Part shown: positions 16,584 through 25,036 of the stretch, piece after piece
Numbering within the stretch: position 1 is the first letter of the stretch
Layout of the letters: every line of letters begins with the position of its first letter
Source of the DNA: Lysobacteraceae bacterium
GTDB taxonomy: Bacteria; Pseudomonadota; Gammaproteobacteria; Xanthomonadales; Rhodanobacteraceae
Assembly (NCBI GenBank): GCA_028866435.1
Contig: JAGWIC010000027.1
Span: forward strand, 1-36,480
DNA length: 36,480 nucleotides
Direction of reading: 5' to 3'
Notes under the pieces: generated by a model
Told to the model about the DNA's origin: nothing
Databases searched by the model: none
The model's input: the letters and a program-made list of their open reading frames with translations, nothing else
Position numbers and translations under genes: made by a program

Positions 16584-17078
16584 TCAAACGAGCCAGCGGC
16601 CATCGCGCAGGCGCAACCGGCGCGGCTGGCTGTCCGCCCCGCAAAGATGCGTCGCCAGATCGCCCAGGTGCTCGGCCAGTGCCGCAGGGGCATCGATCAG
16701 CACGACCCGGCGCAGATGCTCCTTGGGTGAACGCGACAATTGCCGCAGCAGCGTCGCGTCCATCGCCGACAAGGGCAATTCCAGCCCCAGCAGAAAATAG
16801 ACCCCGAAATGCATGCTCTGCTGCATGTAGCGCAGGGCGTTGCCCAGTCGCTGGCAATCCGGCACGCGCACATGCATGTCCCGCAGGCTGCCCAACCCGG
16901 TATCGGGCTGCCACAGGTAGATGGCCTGCCCGGTATGACGCGCGATGGCGCGGAACTGGTCGATCAGCCCGTGGACGTCCTTGCTGTCCAGCATGACCAG
17001 GCCACTTGGGGCCGCCACGATCCTGTCGAAAATCTCGGCACCTGCCTGCGGCGGAGCGGAGGCCATTGCGGAATTCAT
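16584..17078 (-). CDS. Uncharacterised 164-residue protein co-transcribed with the c-di-GMP enzyme
   Basis: I do not recognise a named family. The ATG at 17078 is chosen for the GGAG eight bases upstream; an ATG at 17102 would add eight residues. The sequence has alternating hydrophobic strands and helices: IFDRIVAAPSGLVMLDS, GQAIYLWQPDTGLGSL, GVYFLLGLELPLSAMD and EHLRRVVLIDAPAALAEHL. The pattern of a response fragment, an acidic strand and a strand reading RRVVLIDAP resembles the degenerate N-terminal ATPase-like domain of Ycf46-type AAA proteins, but no Walker A motif is present; this similarity is only an impression. No signal peptide or membrane helix is seen. It lies 13 bases upstream of the GGDEF/EAL gene, so a role as its partner or sensor is a reasonable inference, not shown. 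Confidence 0.75.
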   Translation of the reverse strand: MNSAMASAPPQAGAEIFDRIVAAPSGLVMLDSKDVHGLIDQFRAIARHTGQAIYLWQPDTGLGSLRDMHVRVPDCQRLGNALRYMQQSMHFGVYFLLGLELPLSAMDATLLRQLSRSPKEHLRRVVLIDAPAALAEHLGDLATHLCGADSQPRRLRLRDGRWLV

Positions 17079-17367
17079 TGCGTCTCCACCGTGCGGTGTC
17101 ATGGCGATTGCTGCGGCTTCACCGGCCGGTCATTGACAGCTTGCGCCTCCGTTGGCCAACCGAGGCATCATGCATCCTCCGATTGCCGATCGGCAACTGG
17201 CCGCGTGCCGCCGTTTGTCGCGGCAACCGGTCAAGATCCTGCCGTCCTTCAGCGGCCATCCGATTTCACACCTGCGCCCCGCCCCGGTCAAGCGAGCCGG
17301 TCACATCTCGCAATCAGGGCGATGGAAAGGTATGGTTCAATGCCTCGGCCACCACCCCTGCGCAAGC

Positions 17368-19425
17368 ATGTTTGAAGGACTTCGTTTCAACCACTGGAAG
17401 ACGCACGAAGACGACGGCGTGGTCGTGCTGACCCTCGACCGCGCCGACAGCACGGTCAACGCGATCTCGCGCACCGTGCTGGACGAGCTGGAGCAGATCG
17501 TCGAACGGCTGGCGATCGACAGCCCGGCGGGCGTCGTCATCCACTCGGCCAAGGCGTCCGGGTTTGCCGTCGGCGCCGACATCAAGCAGTTCGTCGAATA
17601 CGCCAGGCAGGATTCGGTGCTGGAGAACATCGAGCACGGCCAGCGGGTCTATGAGGCGCTGGCTGCCCTGCCCTGCCCGACGGTCGCCGCGGTGCACGGC
17701 GCCTGCATGGGCGGTGGCGCGGAGCTGGCGCTCGCCTGCCGGCAACGCATTGCCGCCGACGATGACAATACCCGCATTGGCCTGCCCGAGGTCATGCTGG
17801 GCATCCACCCCGGCTGGGGTGGCACCGCGCGGCTGCCCCGGCTGATTGGCGCCACCGCAGCGCTGCCCCTGATGCTTGCCGGCAACGCCCTTTCGGCGAA
17901 ACGCGCGCTGGGCATCGGTCTGGTCGACCGGATAGCACGCCGGGAAGACCTGCTGGTCGAAGCGCGCCTGCTGCTGCGGTACCCCGCCAGCCGCCCGCTG
18001 TTCCGTCGCGTCAAGGCGTGGGCGAGCAACACCTGGCTGGCGCGACAGCTCATCGCACCGATGGTGGTCAAGCAGACGTCCGCCAAAGTGCGCAGGGAAC
18101 ACTATCCCGCGCCTTTCGCCCTGATCGACGTATGGAAGCGCGGCAACGCCGACATCCGGCAGCGGCTGAAACTCGAGGCGCGCTCGGTCGCGACGCTGGC
18201 AACTACGCCCACCGCGCACAACCTGATCCGCATCTTCTTCCTGCGCGAGCGCCTCAAGGGCCAGGGCGGCGGCATCGACGCGGCCATCAAGCACGTCCAT
18301 GTCGTCGGTGCCGGCGTGATGGGCGGCGACATCGCCGCCTGGACCGCCCTCAAGGGCTTCGACGTCACCTTGCAGGATCGCGAGATGGCCTTCATCCAGC
18401 CTGCGCTGGATCGCGCCCGGGCGCTGTACGAGAAAAAACTGAAGACGCCGGAGAAGGTTGCCGCGGCGCTGCACCGCCTGCGTGCCGACGTCGACGGCAA
18501 CGGCGTCGCCCTGGCCGACCTGGTGATCGAGGCGATTTACGAAAACGCGCCGGCCAAGCGCGAGCTCTACGGCCGGATCGGACCCGGCCTGCAGGCCAAC
18601 GCGATTCTCGCCAGCAACACCTCGAGCATCCCGCTGGATCAGCTGCGCGAAGGGCTCGAGGCGCCCGGGCGGTTCCTCGGCCTGCACTTCTTCAACCCGG
18701 TGGCGCAAATGCCCCTGGTCGAGGTGGTCCGTCACGACCAGCTCGACCCGCTGGTCGAGAAGCGGGCGCTGGCCTTCTGCAAGGCTCTCGGCAAGTTGCC
18801 CGTCGCGGTGAAGGGTACGCCGGGCTTTCTGGTCAACCGCATCCTGATGCCCTACCTGCTCGAGGCGCTGCGTCTTTTCAGCGAAGGCGTGCCGGGCGCG
18901 GTACTGGACCGCGAAGCCCGGAAATTCGGCATGCCGATGGGGCCGATCGAATTGGCCGACACGGTCGGCCTGGATGTCTGCGCTTCGGTGGGCAGGGAGC
19001 TGGCGCCCTTTCTCGGCCTGCAGTTGCCGACGGGCATCGAGGACAAGCTCGACGCCGGCAAGCGCGGCAAGAAGGATGGCCAGGGCCTGTACGTATGGCA
19101 GGACGGCAAGCCGCAGAAACCGCAGGTCGAAGCGGACTACGCGATACCGCCGGACCTGCAGGAGCGGATGATCCTGCCGATGGTCAACGAGGCAATCGCC
19201 TGCCTCGCCGACGGCGTCGTCGACGACGCCGACCTGCTCGATGCGGGCGTGATCTTCGGCACCGGCTTCGCGCCGTTCCGCGGCGGCCCGATCCAGTACG
19301 CGCGCAGCGAAGGCGTCGACAGGCTCAAGCGGACATTGCAGCGGCTGGCCGAGCGCCACGGCGAACGCTTCCGTCCGAAAAACGGCTGGGACAACCCCGC
19401 GCTGAGATCAGGAGGCGAGGCGTAA
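17368..19425 (+). CDS. Bifunctional enoyl-CoA hydratase / 3-hydroxyacyl-CoA dehydrogenase (FadB/FadJ-like)
   Basis: A 685-residue beta-oxidation protein that hydrates enoyl-CoA and then oxidises 3-hydroxyacyl-CoA with NAD. The crotonase domain (about 1-200) has the oxyanion-hole segments SGFAVGADIKQF and GACMGGGAELAL and the catalytic acids E119 and E141 (GLPEVMLGIHPGWGG). The dehydrogenase part has the Rossmann loop GAGVMGG (314-320), SNTSSIPL, and the catalytic-histidine segment GLHFFNPV (H440), then two C-terminal helical domains. The start at 17368 (MFEGLRFNHW) is chosen because it begins the crotonase fold; no ribosome binding site is obvious, and an ATG at 17332 or a frame open to 17152 exists. 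The 288 bases before it hold only the divergent upstream regions. FadJ and FadB cannot be told apart from the sequence alone. Confidence 0.92.
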   Translation: MFEGLRFNHWKTHEDDGVVVLTLDRADSTVNAISRTVLDELEQIVERLAIDSPAGVVIHSAKASGFAVGADIKQFVEYARQDSVLENIEHGQRVYEALAALPCPTVAAVHGACMGGGAELALACRQRIAADDDNTRIGLPEVMLGIHPGWGGTARLPRLIGATAALPLMLAGNALSAKRALGIGLVDRIARREDLLVEARLLLRYPASRPLFRRVKAWASNTWLARQLIAPMVVKQTSAKVRREHYPAPFALIDVWKRGNADIRQRLKLEARSVATLATTPTAHNLIRIFFLRERLKGQGGGIDAAIKHVHVVGAGVMGGDIAAWTALKGFDVTLQDREMAFIQPALDRARALYEKKLKTPEKVAAALHRLRADVDGNGVALADLVIEAIYENAPAKRELYGRIGPGLQANAILASNTSSIPLDQLREGLEAPGRFLGLHFFNPVAQMPLVEVVRHDQLDPLVEKRALAFCKALGKLPVAVKGTPGFLVNRILMPYLLEALRLFSEGVPGAVLDREARKFGMPMGPIELADTVGLDVCASVGRELAPFLGLQLPTGIEDKLDAGKRGKKDGQGLYVWQDGKPQKPQVEADYAIPPDLQERMILPMVNEAIACLADGVVDDADLLDAGVIFGTGFAPFRGGPIQYARSEGVDRLKRTLQRLAERHGERFRPKNGWDNPALRSGGEA

Positions 19426-19433
19426 AGCTTCTT

Positions 19434-19463
19434 CCGGCGGGCGCGCCGCGCGCGTCCCGCCGG
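19434..19463. terminator. GC-rich hairpin between convergent genes
   Basis: CCGGCGGG (19434-19441) pairs with CCCGCCGG (19456-19463), with a further CGCG/CGCG pairing inside. It sits directly after the stop of the beta-oxidation gene and 34 bases before the stop of the oppositely oriented DUF2058 gene, so it could serve both. It lacks a T-tract. Confidence 0.6.
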
Positions 19464-19496
19464 CAATCCCTTCGGCCCAGGTCGCCGGTGAGCCGG

Positions 19497-20084
19497 TTAC
19501 CACATCAGGTCGTCGGGAACCCCGTCATCGGCCACCCCGGCGGCCGCGCCCGGCTCGACCAGCAGCGCGAGCGGCTGCGGATCGATCGCCCGCACCTGTT
19601 CGGCGACCTGGCGACTGACCAGCAGATAGCGACCGCCCATCTGCACCACGCCCAACTCTCCGGCATTGAGCGCGGCCAGTTGCGCGGCATCCACATGCAC
19701 CCGACGAATCTTGCCGCCGTATTCGAAATTGCGAACCTGATCGGCATCGGCCTTGTTCAAGGCCCTGCCATCGAGCAACTGCTGCAGCTGCAACTTGCGC
19801 TCGCGCCTGCGCCGCGCCTGCTCGGCCGCCTCCTGCTCGGCCAGCCTGCGCTCACGAACCTCAGCCTGCGCGCGAATCGCGTAGGCCTTGGCCAGGTCGA
19901 TCTCCTCGCGGCTTCGCGGGCCCGGAACCGGTCCTTTCGACGCCTTCGCCCCGCCCTTGGCACGGCCCGGACGGGCGTCCGCCTTGCCTGGCGGCGGCGG
20001 GCGCCTGGGCTCGCGGACGCGTTCCTGTTGAACCTGTTTGACGATGCCGCTCTTGAGCAGCTGATCGCGCAAGGACTCGGCCAT
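19497..20084 (-). CDS. DUF2058 family protein (YaiL-like)
   Basis: A 195-residue, highly charged cytoplasmic protein. The N-terminus MAESLRDQLLKSGIVKQVQQERVRE is the conserved start of the DUF2058/YaiL family. A basic, proline-rich linker (about 27-65) is followed by a long charged helix, likely coiled coil (about 70-115: AYAIRAQAEVRERRLAEQEA and on). A C-terminal domain has KIRRVHVDAAQLAALNAGEL and GGRYLLVSRQVAEQVRAIDP. The family is described as nucleoprotein or polyribosome-associated, with no established biochemical role. It is downstream of slyX by 51 bases on the same strand and may be the last gene of the ugd-slyX unit. Confidence 0.9.
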   Translation of the reverse strand: MAESLRDQLLKSGIVKQVQQERVREPRRPPPPGKADARPGRAKGGAKASKGPVPGPRSREEIDLAKAYAIRAQAEVRERRLAEQEAAEQARRRRERKLQLQQLLDGRALNKADADQVRNFEYGGKIRRVHVDAAQLAALNAGELGVVQMGGRYLLVSRQVAEQVRAIDPQPLALLVEPGAAAGVADDGVPDDLMW

Positions 20085-20135
20085 GCTGGTATTCCGTGAT
20101 CGTGCGGGGTGTCGGGAGGGATCGGTAAGGACAGC

Positions 20136-20360
20136 TCAGTAATGCGGCGGCGGTGGCTCGCTTTGCGGGTCATCGACCTGCGCCGTGCGCATCGCGGACA
20201 GCTCGCGGAACATGTCACGCAAGGCGCGCTCGAGCACGGCTATCCGCTGCGACTGTTCGGCGTCGGCCGAAGTCAGCGCCTGCACCGCATCGTCGATAAA
20301 GGTCAGCTTGACCTCCATCTCGTCGAGCCGTTGCGCGAGGGCGGCGTCGGTGGCGCTCAT
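20136..20360 (-). CDS. slyX: SlyX family protein
   Basis: A 74-residue, almost fully helical protein. The heptad pattern [20 protein letters not shown], then [19 protein letters not shown], is the SlyX coiled coil, and the C-terminal PPPPHY is the hallmark SlyX tail. The function of SlyX is not established (the name comes from a neighbour of slyD in E. coli). The ATG at 20360 overlaps the TGA of the upstream ugd gene in an ATGA junction, so translation of the two is probably coupled. Confidence 0.95.
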   Translation of the reverse strand: MSATDAALAQRLDEMEVKLTFIDDAVQALTSADAEQSQRIAVLERALRDMFRELSAMRTAQVDDPQSEPPPPHY

Positions 20361-21700
20361 CCGGATACCCTCAGGCTGCGGCCACGACCCACGCCGTAAT
20401 AGGCCAGGCCGGCCTCCTCGACGGTGGCCGGATCGTACAGGTTGCGGCCATCGAAGATCGCCGGTTCCGTCAACGCGGCTCGAACCGCTGCAAGATCGGG
20501 GCTGCGGAAGGCCTTCCACTCGGTCACCACGGCCAGCACATCGGCGCCCCGCAGTGCCTCGTCGGCCTGCTCGCACAGCACCAGGTCGGCGCGGTCGCCA
20601 TACAGCCGGCGGGTCTCCTCGCGCGCCTCGGGGTCGAACGCCCTCACCCTGGCGCCCACCGCCCACAGCGCCTCGATCAGTTGCCGGCTCGGTGCCTCAC
20701 GCATGTCATCGGTATTCGGCTTGAACGCCAGGCCCCAGAGCGCGATCGTCTTGCCGGCCAGCTGGCCGTTGAAATGGCCGGAAATCAGTTCGAACAGCTT
20801 GTTCTTCTGCTGCCGGTTGACCGCCTCGACCGCACCGAGCAAGCGCGCCTCGTAGCCATGGTCGTGCGCGGTGCGTTCGAGTGCCTGCACGTCCTTGGGA
20901 AAGCACGAGCCGCCGTAGCCGGCACCGGGATAGATGAAGTGGTAGCCGATACGCGGGTCCGAGCCGATACCCTGGCGCACCCATTCCACGTCGGCGCCGA
21001 CCCGCTCGGCGATGTTCGCGATCTCGTTCATGAAGCTGATCTTGGTCGCCAGCATCGCATTGGCGGCGTACTTGGTCAGCTCGGCGGAGCGCTCGTCCAT
21101 CACCACGATGCGCTCATGGTTGCGGTTGAACGGCGCGTACAGCTTGCGCAACACCGCCACCGCCCGCTCGCTGGAGGCGCCGATGATGATGCGGTCGGGC
21201 CGCAGGCAATCCTCGACCGCCGCGCCTTCCTTCAGAAACTCCGGGTTGGACACCACGTCGAACGGCACCGGGTTGCCGCGCGCCGCCAGCTCGGTCGCCA
21301 CGGCCTCGCGCACCCGGTCGGCGGTACCCACCGGCACGGTCGACTTGTTGACCACCACGGCATAACGATCGAGATGGTGGCCGATGGACCTTGCCACCGC
21401 CAGCACGTACTTCAGGTCGGCGCTGCCATCCTCGTCGGGGGGCGTCCCCACGGCGATGAAGATCAGCTCGCCATGCGCGATGGCCGGGGCGGCTTCGGTG
21501 GTGAAATCCAGCCGCCCGCTGGCGTGATTGCGCCGCACGATCGCTTCCAGCCCTGGCTCGTAGATGGGGATCGCGCCACGTTTGAGGCTCTCGACCTTGG
21601 CCGTATCGACATCGACGCAAAGCACCTGGTTGCCCATTTCGGCCAGGCAGGCGCCGGTGACCAGGCCGACATAGCCGGTGCCGAATATTGTGACCTTCAT
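20357..21700 (-). CDS. ugd: UDP-glucose 6-dehydrogenase
   Basis: This enzyme oxidises UDP-glucose to UDP-glucuronate in two NAD-dependent steps, supplying exopolysaccharide and lipid A or capsule precursors. The 447-residue protein starts [20 protein letters not shown] with GxGxxG at 7-12. It keeps [21 protein letters not shown], the central helix with K220 and N225 ([13 protein letters not shown]), and the catalytic cysteine C266 in [10 protein letters not shown]; the C-terminal domain has [19 protein letters not shown]. Its stop overlaps the slyX start. No polysaccharide synthesis genes are nearby, so the target polymer cannot be told from this window. Confidence 0.97.
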   Translation of the reverse strand: MKVTIFGTGYVGLVTGACLAEMGNQVLCVDVDTAKVESLKRGAIPIYEPGLEAIVRRNHASGRLDFTTEAAPAIAHGELIFIAVGTPPDEDGSADLKYVLAVARSIGHHLDRYAVVVNKSTVPVGTADRVREAVATELAARGNPVPFDVVSNPEFLKEGAAVEDCLRPDRIIIGASSERAVAVLRKLYAPFNRNHERIVVMDERSAELTKYAANAMLATKISFMNEIANIAERVGADVEWVRQGIGSDPRIGYHFIYPGAGYGGSCFPKDVQALERTAHDHGYEARLLGAVEAVNRQQKNKLFELISGHFNGQLAGKTIALWGLAFKPNTDDMREAPSRQLIEALWAVGARVRAFDPEAREETRRLYGDRADLVLCEQADEALRGADVLAVVTEWKAFRSPDLAAVRAALTEPAIFDGRNLYDPATVEEAGLAYYGVGRGRSLRVSG

Positions 21701-21766
21701 GAATGCGATGCCATTGTCCGTAACGTCAGCGGCACATTCTAACCGCCAGCCAGGGCCGAATCCCGC

Positions 21767-21799
21767 AAAAAGCGAAAGGGCGCGAATCGCTTCGCGCCC
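21767..21799 (-). terminator. Rho-independent terminator of the FKBP gene
   Basis: On the minus strand a 9-bp stem (GGGCGCGAA, + coordinates 21778-21786, with TTCGCGCCC at 21791-21799) and a 4-base loop are followed by TTTCGCTTTTT. It lies 47 bases past the FKBP stop codon and 67 bases before the ugd start. Confidence 0.82.
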
Positions 21800-21845
21800 C
21801 CTTGCCCTGGATCACCGCCGGCCGAGGCCGCCGATGGTTTCCGTC

Positions 21846-22610
21846 TTACTGACCGCCGGGCGCACCGGGAGCGGCACCGGCTGGCGTCGGACCGGTCTTG
21901 ACCAGGGTCACGTCGAACACCAGGGTGGCATTCGGCGGCATCGGCGGCTGCGGCTCGGCGCCATAGGCCAACGAAGAGGGGATGAACAGCTTGTAGTGCC
22001 CACCCACCTGCATCAACTGCAGACCTTCGCGGAAGCCCGGGATCACTCCCTCGAGCGGAATCGACGCCGGCTTCGGACCATGCTTGGCCGAGGCATCGAA
22101 CACTTCGCCGTTGAGGAAGCTGCCGGTGTAGTTGATTTCAACCGTGTCGTTCGGGCCGGGACGCGCACCCGTACCCTGCGCGATCACCTTGTACTGCAGG
22201 CCCGAGGCCGTGGTCTTCACGCCGGGGGCCTTCTTGTTCTTGGCCAGGAATGCTTCGCCTTCGGCCTTGTTCTTGGCCGCCAGCTTGATCATCTCGGCGC
22301 GGTACTTGGCCTGGACGTTGGTCATGAAGGCTTCGTACTGCTGCTTGGCTTCCGCCTCGCTCACCGTCGACTTCTGGCCCGACAGCGCCGCCTGCACGCC
22401 GCGCGCAACCGCCGCCGGGTCCAGCTCGTCGCGCACGATCGGCGGAATGCTCTCGCCCATCTTGTAGTAGCCAAACACATAGCTGGCCTTGGCCTTGTCG
22501 ACTGGCGCTGCCGCCCCGGCCTTCGCGGTCTGGGCGCACACGCTCGCCGTCATGCCAAGCGCAACGGCCAGTGCAACGGCCGTCAGCGTGGGACGCAGAA
22601 AATGCTTCAT
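21846..22610 (-). CDS. FKBP-type peptidyl-prolyl cis-trans isomerase, periplasmic (FkpA/Mip-like)
   Basis: A 254-residue exported foldase. The signal peptide MKHFLRPTLTAVALAVALGM continues to about residue 26 (VCAQ). A helical N-terminal dimerisation domain (about 35-130, YVFGYYKMGESIPPIV and a long charged helix) precedes a single FKBP domain (about 140-240) with DTVEINYTGSFLNGEVFDAS, VIPGFREGLQLMQVGG, KLFIPSSLAYG and NATLVFDVTLV. A low-complexity Pro/Ala/Gly tail ends it. GGAG upstream of the ATG at 22610 supports the start. It is expected to act on outer-membrane and periplasmic proteins. It is separated from the antiporter gene by 165 bases. Confidence 0.94.
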   Translation of the reverse strand: MKHFLRPTLTAVALAVALGMTASVCAQTAKAGAAAPVDKAKASYVFGYYKMGESIPPIVRDELDPAAVARGVQAALSGQKSTVSEAEAKQQYEAFMTNVQAKYRAEMIKLAAKNKAEGEAFLAKNKKAPGVKTTASGLQYKVIAQGTGARPGPNDTVEINYTGSFLNGEVFDASAKHGPKPASIPLEGVIPGFREGLQLMQVGGHYKLFIPSSLAYGAEPQPPMPPNATLVFDVTLVKTGPTPAGAAPGAPGGQ

Positions 22611-22775
22611 TCGGAACTCCCTCGTATATTGGATATGCCGGCGCTGCCGGCCGGGCCCCCCCAATGGAGGCAGGCCACGCATTGTGCGGTGCTTGTCCGG
22701 TCTTGGCAACGATCCCATCCCACGACCGTCAGTTGGGATAAAGGTTCAACGGCGCGTCGGTTGCGGACCCGCCGT

Positions 22776-24539
22776 TCAGCCGTGGCCATCGGCCGGACCG
22801 GGCTTTTCCAGCGTCTCCTTCAGTACCGCCTGCAGCCGCGCATGCATCTTGACCAGCCCGCGCCAGAGCACGACCGCGAGCACCGCCAGCACCAGCAGCA
22901 GCGAAAGCACCACCCCGCGCGGCGGCAGGATCGCCGAGCCCAGCGCGCTCACCAGCAAGGCCAGCACCAGCAGGGTCGCCAACGGGATCAATCGCGCCAG
23001 CACATTGCGGATGGCGACCGTATAGGCGCCGGCAATACGCTCGCGTATACCGATCTCGGCCAGCACCATGCCGAGCGCCTCGGCCTTGCGATAGACCGCG
23101 ATAAGCATCGGCAGCGACAAAAACAGCGCGCCGGCCCAGATCAACGTGTGGCGAAGATCGCGGCCCACGCCCAGCATCGAAAACCAGTTCCAGCTGCGGG
23201 CATTGATGTACGCCCCGATCATGAAAAGGGTGACCACCAGCAGGATGTTGACGGCGATATGCCACAGCAATCGCCGAAAGATCGCCGCGATCGCGGCGTT
23301 CTCGTTGACCGGCTTCAGGTTTTCCAGCCAGCCGCTGTAGCTGGTCGCCAGCAAGCGCAGCGACCGAGGCGTGACCCGGCGCAGGCCATCGGCCAGCCCG
23401 TCGGCGGAACGCCCCAGATAGGGTGAAGTCGCCATGCACAAGACGGACACGGCGACGGCAACGGGATAGATGAAGTCGCTGATGACGCCGAGCGAGAGCC
23501 CCAGGGTGGCGATGACGAAGGAGAACTCGCCGATTTGCGCCATCCCCAAGCCCGCCCGCAGCGAGGTCCGCGGATCGTGTCCCACGACGAATATGCCGAG
23601 GCTGCAGGCCAGCGTCTTGCCGACGATCACCGCCAGCGCGATCACCAGGGCCGGCACACCGTATTGCCACAGCATCAGCGGATCGATCTTCAGGCCGATG
23701 GCCACGAAAAACAGCGCGGCGAACATGTCGCGCAACGGCTCCACCAGATGGGTCACCCGCGCCGCACTGCGCGACTCGGCCACCACGGCGCCGGCCAGGA
23801 AAGCGCCCAGCGCCACGCTGAAACCCATCCATGCGGCCAGCAGGCTGGCGCCGAAACATATCCCGAGCACACTGACCAGCAAGGTCTCATTCCGGCCGAA
23901 TCCCGCCACGTAGTCGACCAGCCGCGGCAACAGGAGCAGGCCGAGTATCGTGCCGACCACCACGAACAGGCCCAGGTGACCGATCAGGGTGAAGGCCGCC
24001 CCCGCCTGCACCGAGCCGCCGATGGCGACGGCGGTCAGCAGGGTGAGCATGATCACCGCGAGCATGTCTTCGGCCACCAGCAGGCCCACCACCAGCCGGG
24101 CGAATGCCTGGCGCCGCTGGCCGCCCTCGGCCAGCGTCCGGGTGGCGACCATGGTGGAGGAAAGCGAGATGATGGCGCCCAGGAACAGCGCGTCGGTACC
24201 CTTCCAGCCGAACAACCTGCCGATGCCGATGCCGATCCACAGCATCAGGCCGACTTCGGCGACCGCCACCGCCAGTACGCCGATGCCCACCTCGCGCAGC
24301 TTGCGCACGCTGAACTCCAGGCCCAGGGTGAACATCAGCAGGACCACGCCGAGGTTGGAGATGTCGGCGATCGCCTGCGGGTCGCCCACCAGCACGCCGG
24401 GCGTGTGCGGGCCGATCAGCACACCGGCGAGGATGTAGCCGAGCAGCACCGGCTGGCGCAGGCGCTGAAACAGGATCGTGGTGGCGCCGGCCACCAGCAT
24501 CACCACCGCCAGATCGCGAACGAAGCCTATCTCGTGCAT
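22776..24539 (-). CDS. Kef-type monovalent cation:proton antiporter (CPA2) without RCK domain
   Basis: A 587-residue inner-membrane protein. About a dozen transmembrane segments of the Na/H exchanger fold run from residue 5 to about 380, with LGYILAGVLIGPHTPGVLV, LGVVLLMFTLGLEFSVRKLR, SLSSTMVATRTLAEGG and ALGAFLAGAVVAES all matching Kef/CPA2 antiporters. In place of the usual TrkA-N/RCK nucleotide-binding domain, the C-terminal 200 residues hold four or five further hydrophobic segments (for example ILLVVTLFMIGAYINA and LIPLATLLVLALLVSAL) and end in a short charged tail. The ATG at 24539 has GGAGGG just upstream. It is probably a K+ or Na+/H+ exchanger for pH or osmotic control. The substrate cannot be read from sequence. 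Confidence 0.88.
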   Translation of the reverse strand: MHEIGFVRDLAVVMLVAGATTILFQRLRQPVLLGYILAGVLIGPHTPGVLVGDPQAIADISNLGVVLLMFTLGLEFSVRKLREVGIGVLAVAVAEVGLMLWIGIGIGRLFGWKGTDALFLGAIISLSSTMVATRTLAEGGQRRQAFARLVVGLLVAEDMLAVIMLTLLTAVAIGGSVQAGAAFTLIGHLGLFVVVGTILGLLLLPRLVDYVAGFGRNETLLVSVLGICFGASLLAAWMGFSVALGAFLAGAVVAESRSAARVTHLVEPLRDMFAALFFVAIGLKIDPLMLWQYGVPALVIALAVIVGKTLACSLGIFVVGHDPRTSLRAGLGMAQIGEFSFVIATLGLSLGVISDFIYPVAVAVSVLCMATSPYLGRSADGLADGLRRVTPRSLRLLATSYSGWLENLKPVNENAAIAAIFRRLLWHIAVNILLVVTLFMIGAYINARSWNWFSMLGVGRDLRHTLIWAGALFLSLPMLIAVYRKAEALGMVLAEIGIRERIAGAYTVAIRNVLARLIPLATLLVLALLVSALGSAILPPRGVVLSLLLVLAVLAVVLWRGLVKMHARLQAVLKETLEKPGPADGHG

Positions 24540-24664
24540 TCCCTCCACTCCGTCCATCCGCCAGGTCGTTGCAGCTTAAACGAGGGCGCGACAGGAACAT
24601 CGTCCGTCGGCGGATCCGATCGCGCATCGCCAGCCACGCGATCGCGCCTATTTGCAAAAAAGGC

Positions 24665-24693
24665 TTGACGGATATCCACCTCACGCCTATTCT
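24665..24693 (+). promoter_or_regulatory. Sigma-70 promoter of the tRNA operon
   Basis: TTGACG (24665-24670) and TATTCT (24688-24693) are separated by exactly 17 bases, 17 bases before the first tRNA nucleotide. The stretch after the -10 element is moderately GC-rich, as in stringently controlled stable-RNA promoters. Confidence 0.82.
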
Positions 24694-24710
24694 TCTCGGC
24701 TTCCAGCGGC

Positions 24711-24786
24711 GGGGCCATAGCTCAGCTGGGAGAGCGCCTGCATGGCATGCAGGAGGTCGGCGGTTCGATCCCGCCTGGCTCCACCA
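24711..24786 (+). tRNA. tRNA-Ala (GGC)
   Basis: A 76-base cloverleaf with encoded CCA. The acceptor stem GGGGCCA pairs with TGGCTCC, with one G-T pair. The anticodon loop ATGGCAT between CCTGC and GCAGG gives anticodon GGC, and the T-arm is GGTTCGATCC. It is the first gene of a three-tRNA operon. Confidence 0.97.
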
Positions 24787-24796
24787 ACTTGAATCC

Positions 24797-24872
24797 GTCC
24801 CCATCGTCTAGAGGCCTAGGACATCACCCTTTCACGGTGGCGACCGGGGTTCGAATCCCCGTGGGGACGCCA
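24797..24872 (+). tRNA. tRNA-Glu (TTC)
   Basis: A 76-base cloverleaf with GTCCCCA/TGGGGAC acceptor stem and encoded CCA. The anticodon loop CTTTCAC gives TTC, and the T-arm is GGGGTTCGAATCCCC. It lies ten bases after tRNA-Ala. Confidence 0.97.
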
Positions 24873-24898
24873 GGTTGGCTCGCAAAGCTGGAAAATGC

Positions 24899-24975
24899 GG
24901 AGTGGTAGTTCAGTTGGTTAGAATGCTGGCCTGTCACGCCGGAGGTCGCGGGTTCGAGTCCCGTCCACTCCGCCA
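24899..24975 (+). tRNA. tRNA-Asp (GTC)
   Basis: A 77-base cloverleaf with GGAGTGG/CCACTCC acceptor stem and encoded CCA. The anticodon loop CTGTCAC gives GTC, and the T-arm is CGGGTTCGAGTCCCG. It is 26 bases after tRNA-Glu and is followed by the operon terminator. Confidence 0.97.
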
Positions 24976-24989
24976 CTATTGATGCAAAC

Positions 24990-25010
24990 AGCCCGCCTTG
25001 CGGGCTTTTT
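24990..25010 (+). terminator. Rho-independent terminator of the tRNA operon
   Basis: AGCCCGC (24990-24996), loop CTT, GCGGGCT (25000-25006), then a run of T residues. It lies 14 bases after the CCA of tRNA-Asp. Confidence 0.9.
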
Positions 25011-25036
25011 GTTGCCCGCCGTTCGCCGCAGCAGCC

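Noticed and set aside
13913-16996. A 1027-codon open frame on the plus strand, opposite the GGDEF/EAL gene
   Set aside because: It is antisense to a gene with clear PAS, GGDEF and EAL motifs. The translation is rich in His, Gln and Arg, as expected for the complement of high-GC coding DNA.
17079-17367. Possible riboswitch or small gene in the divergent region before the beta-oxidation gene
   Set aside because: No conserved riboswitch core was seen, and the open frames are short with no ribosome binding site. A 72-codon N-terminal extension of the enzyme also lacks family sequence.
22748-22776. AACGGCG/CGCCGTT inverted repeat at the end of the antiporter gene as a terminator
   Set aside because: The loop is 15 bases, the stem only 7, there is no T-tract and it overlaps the stop codon.
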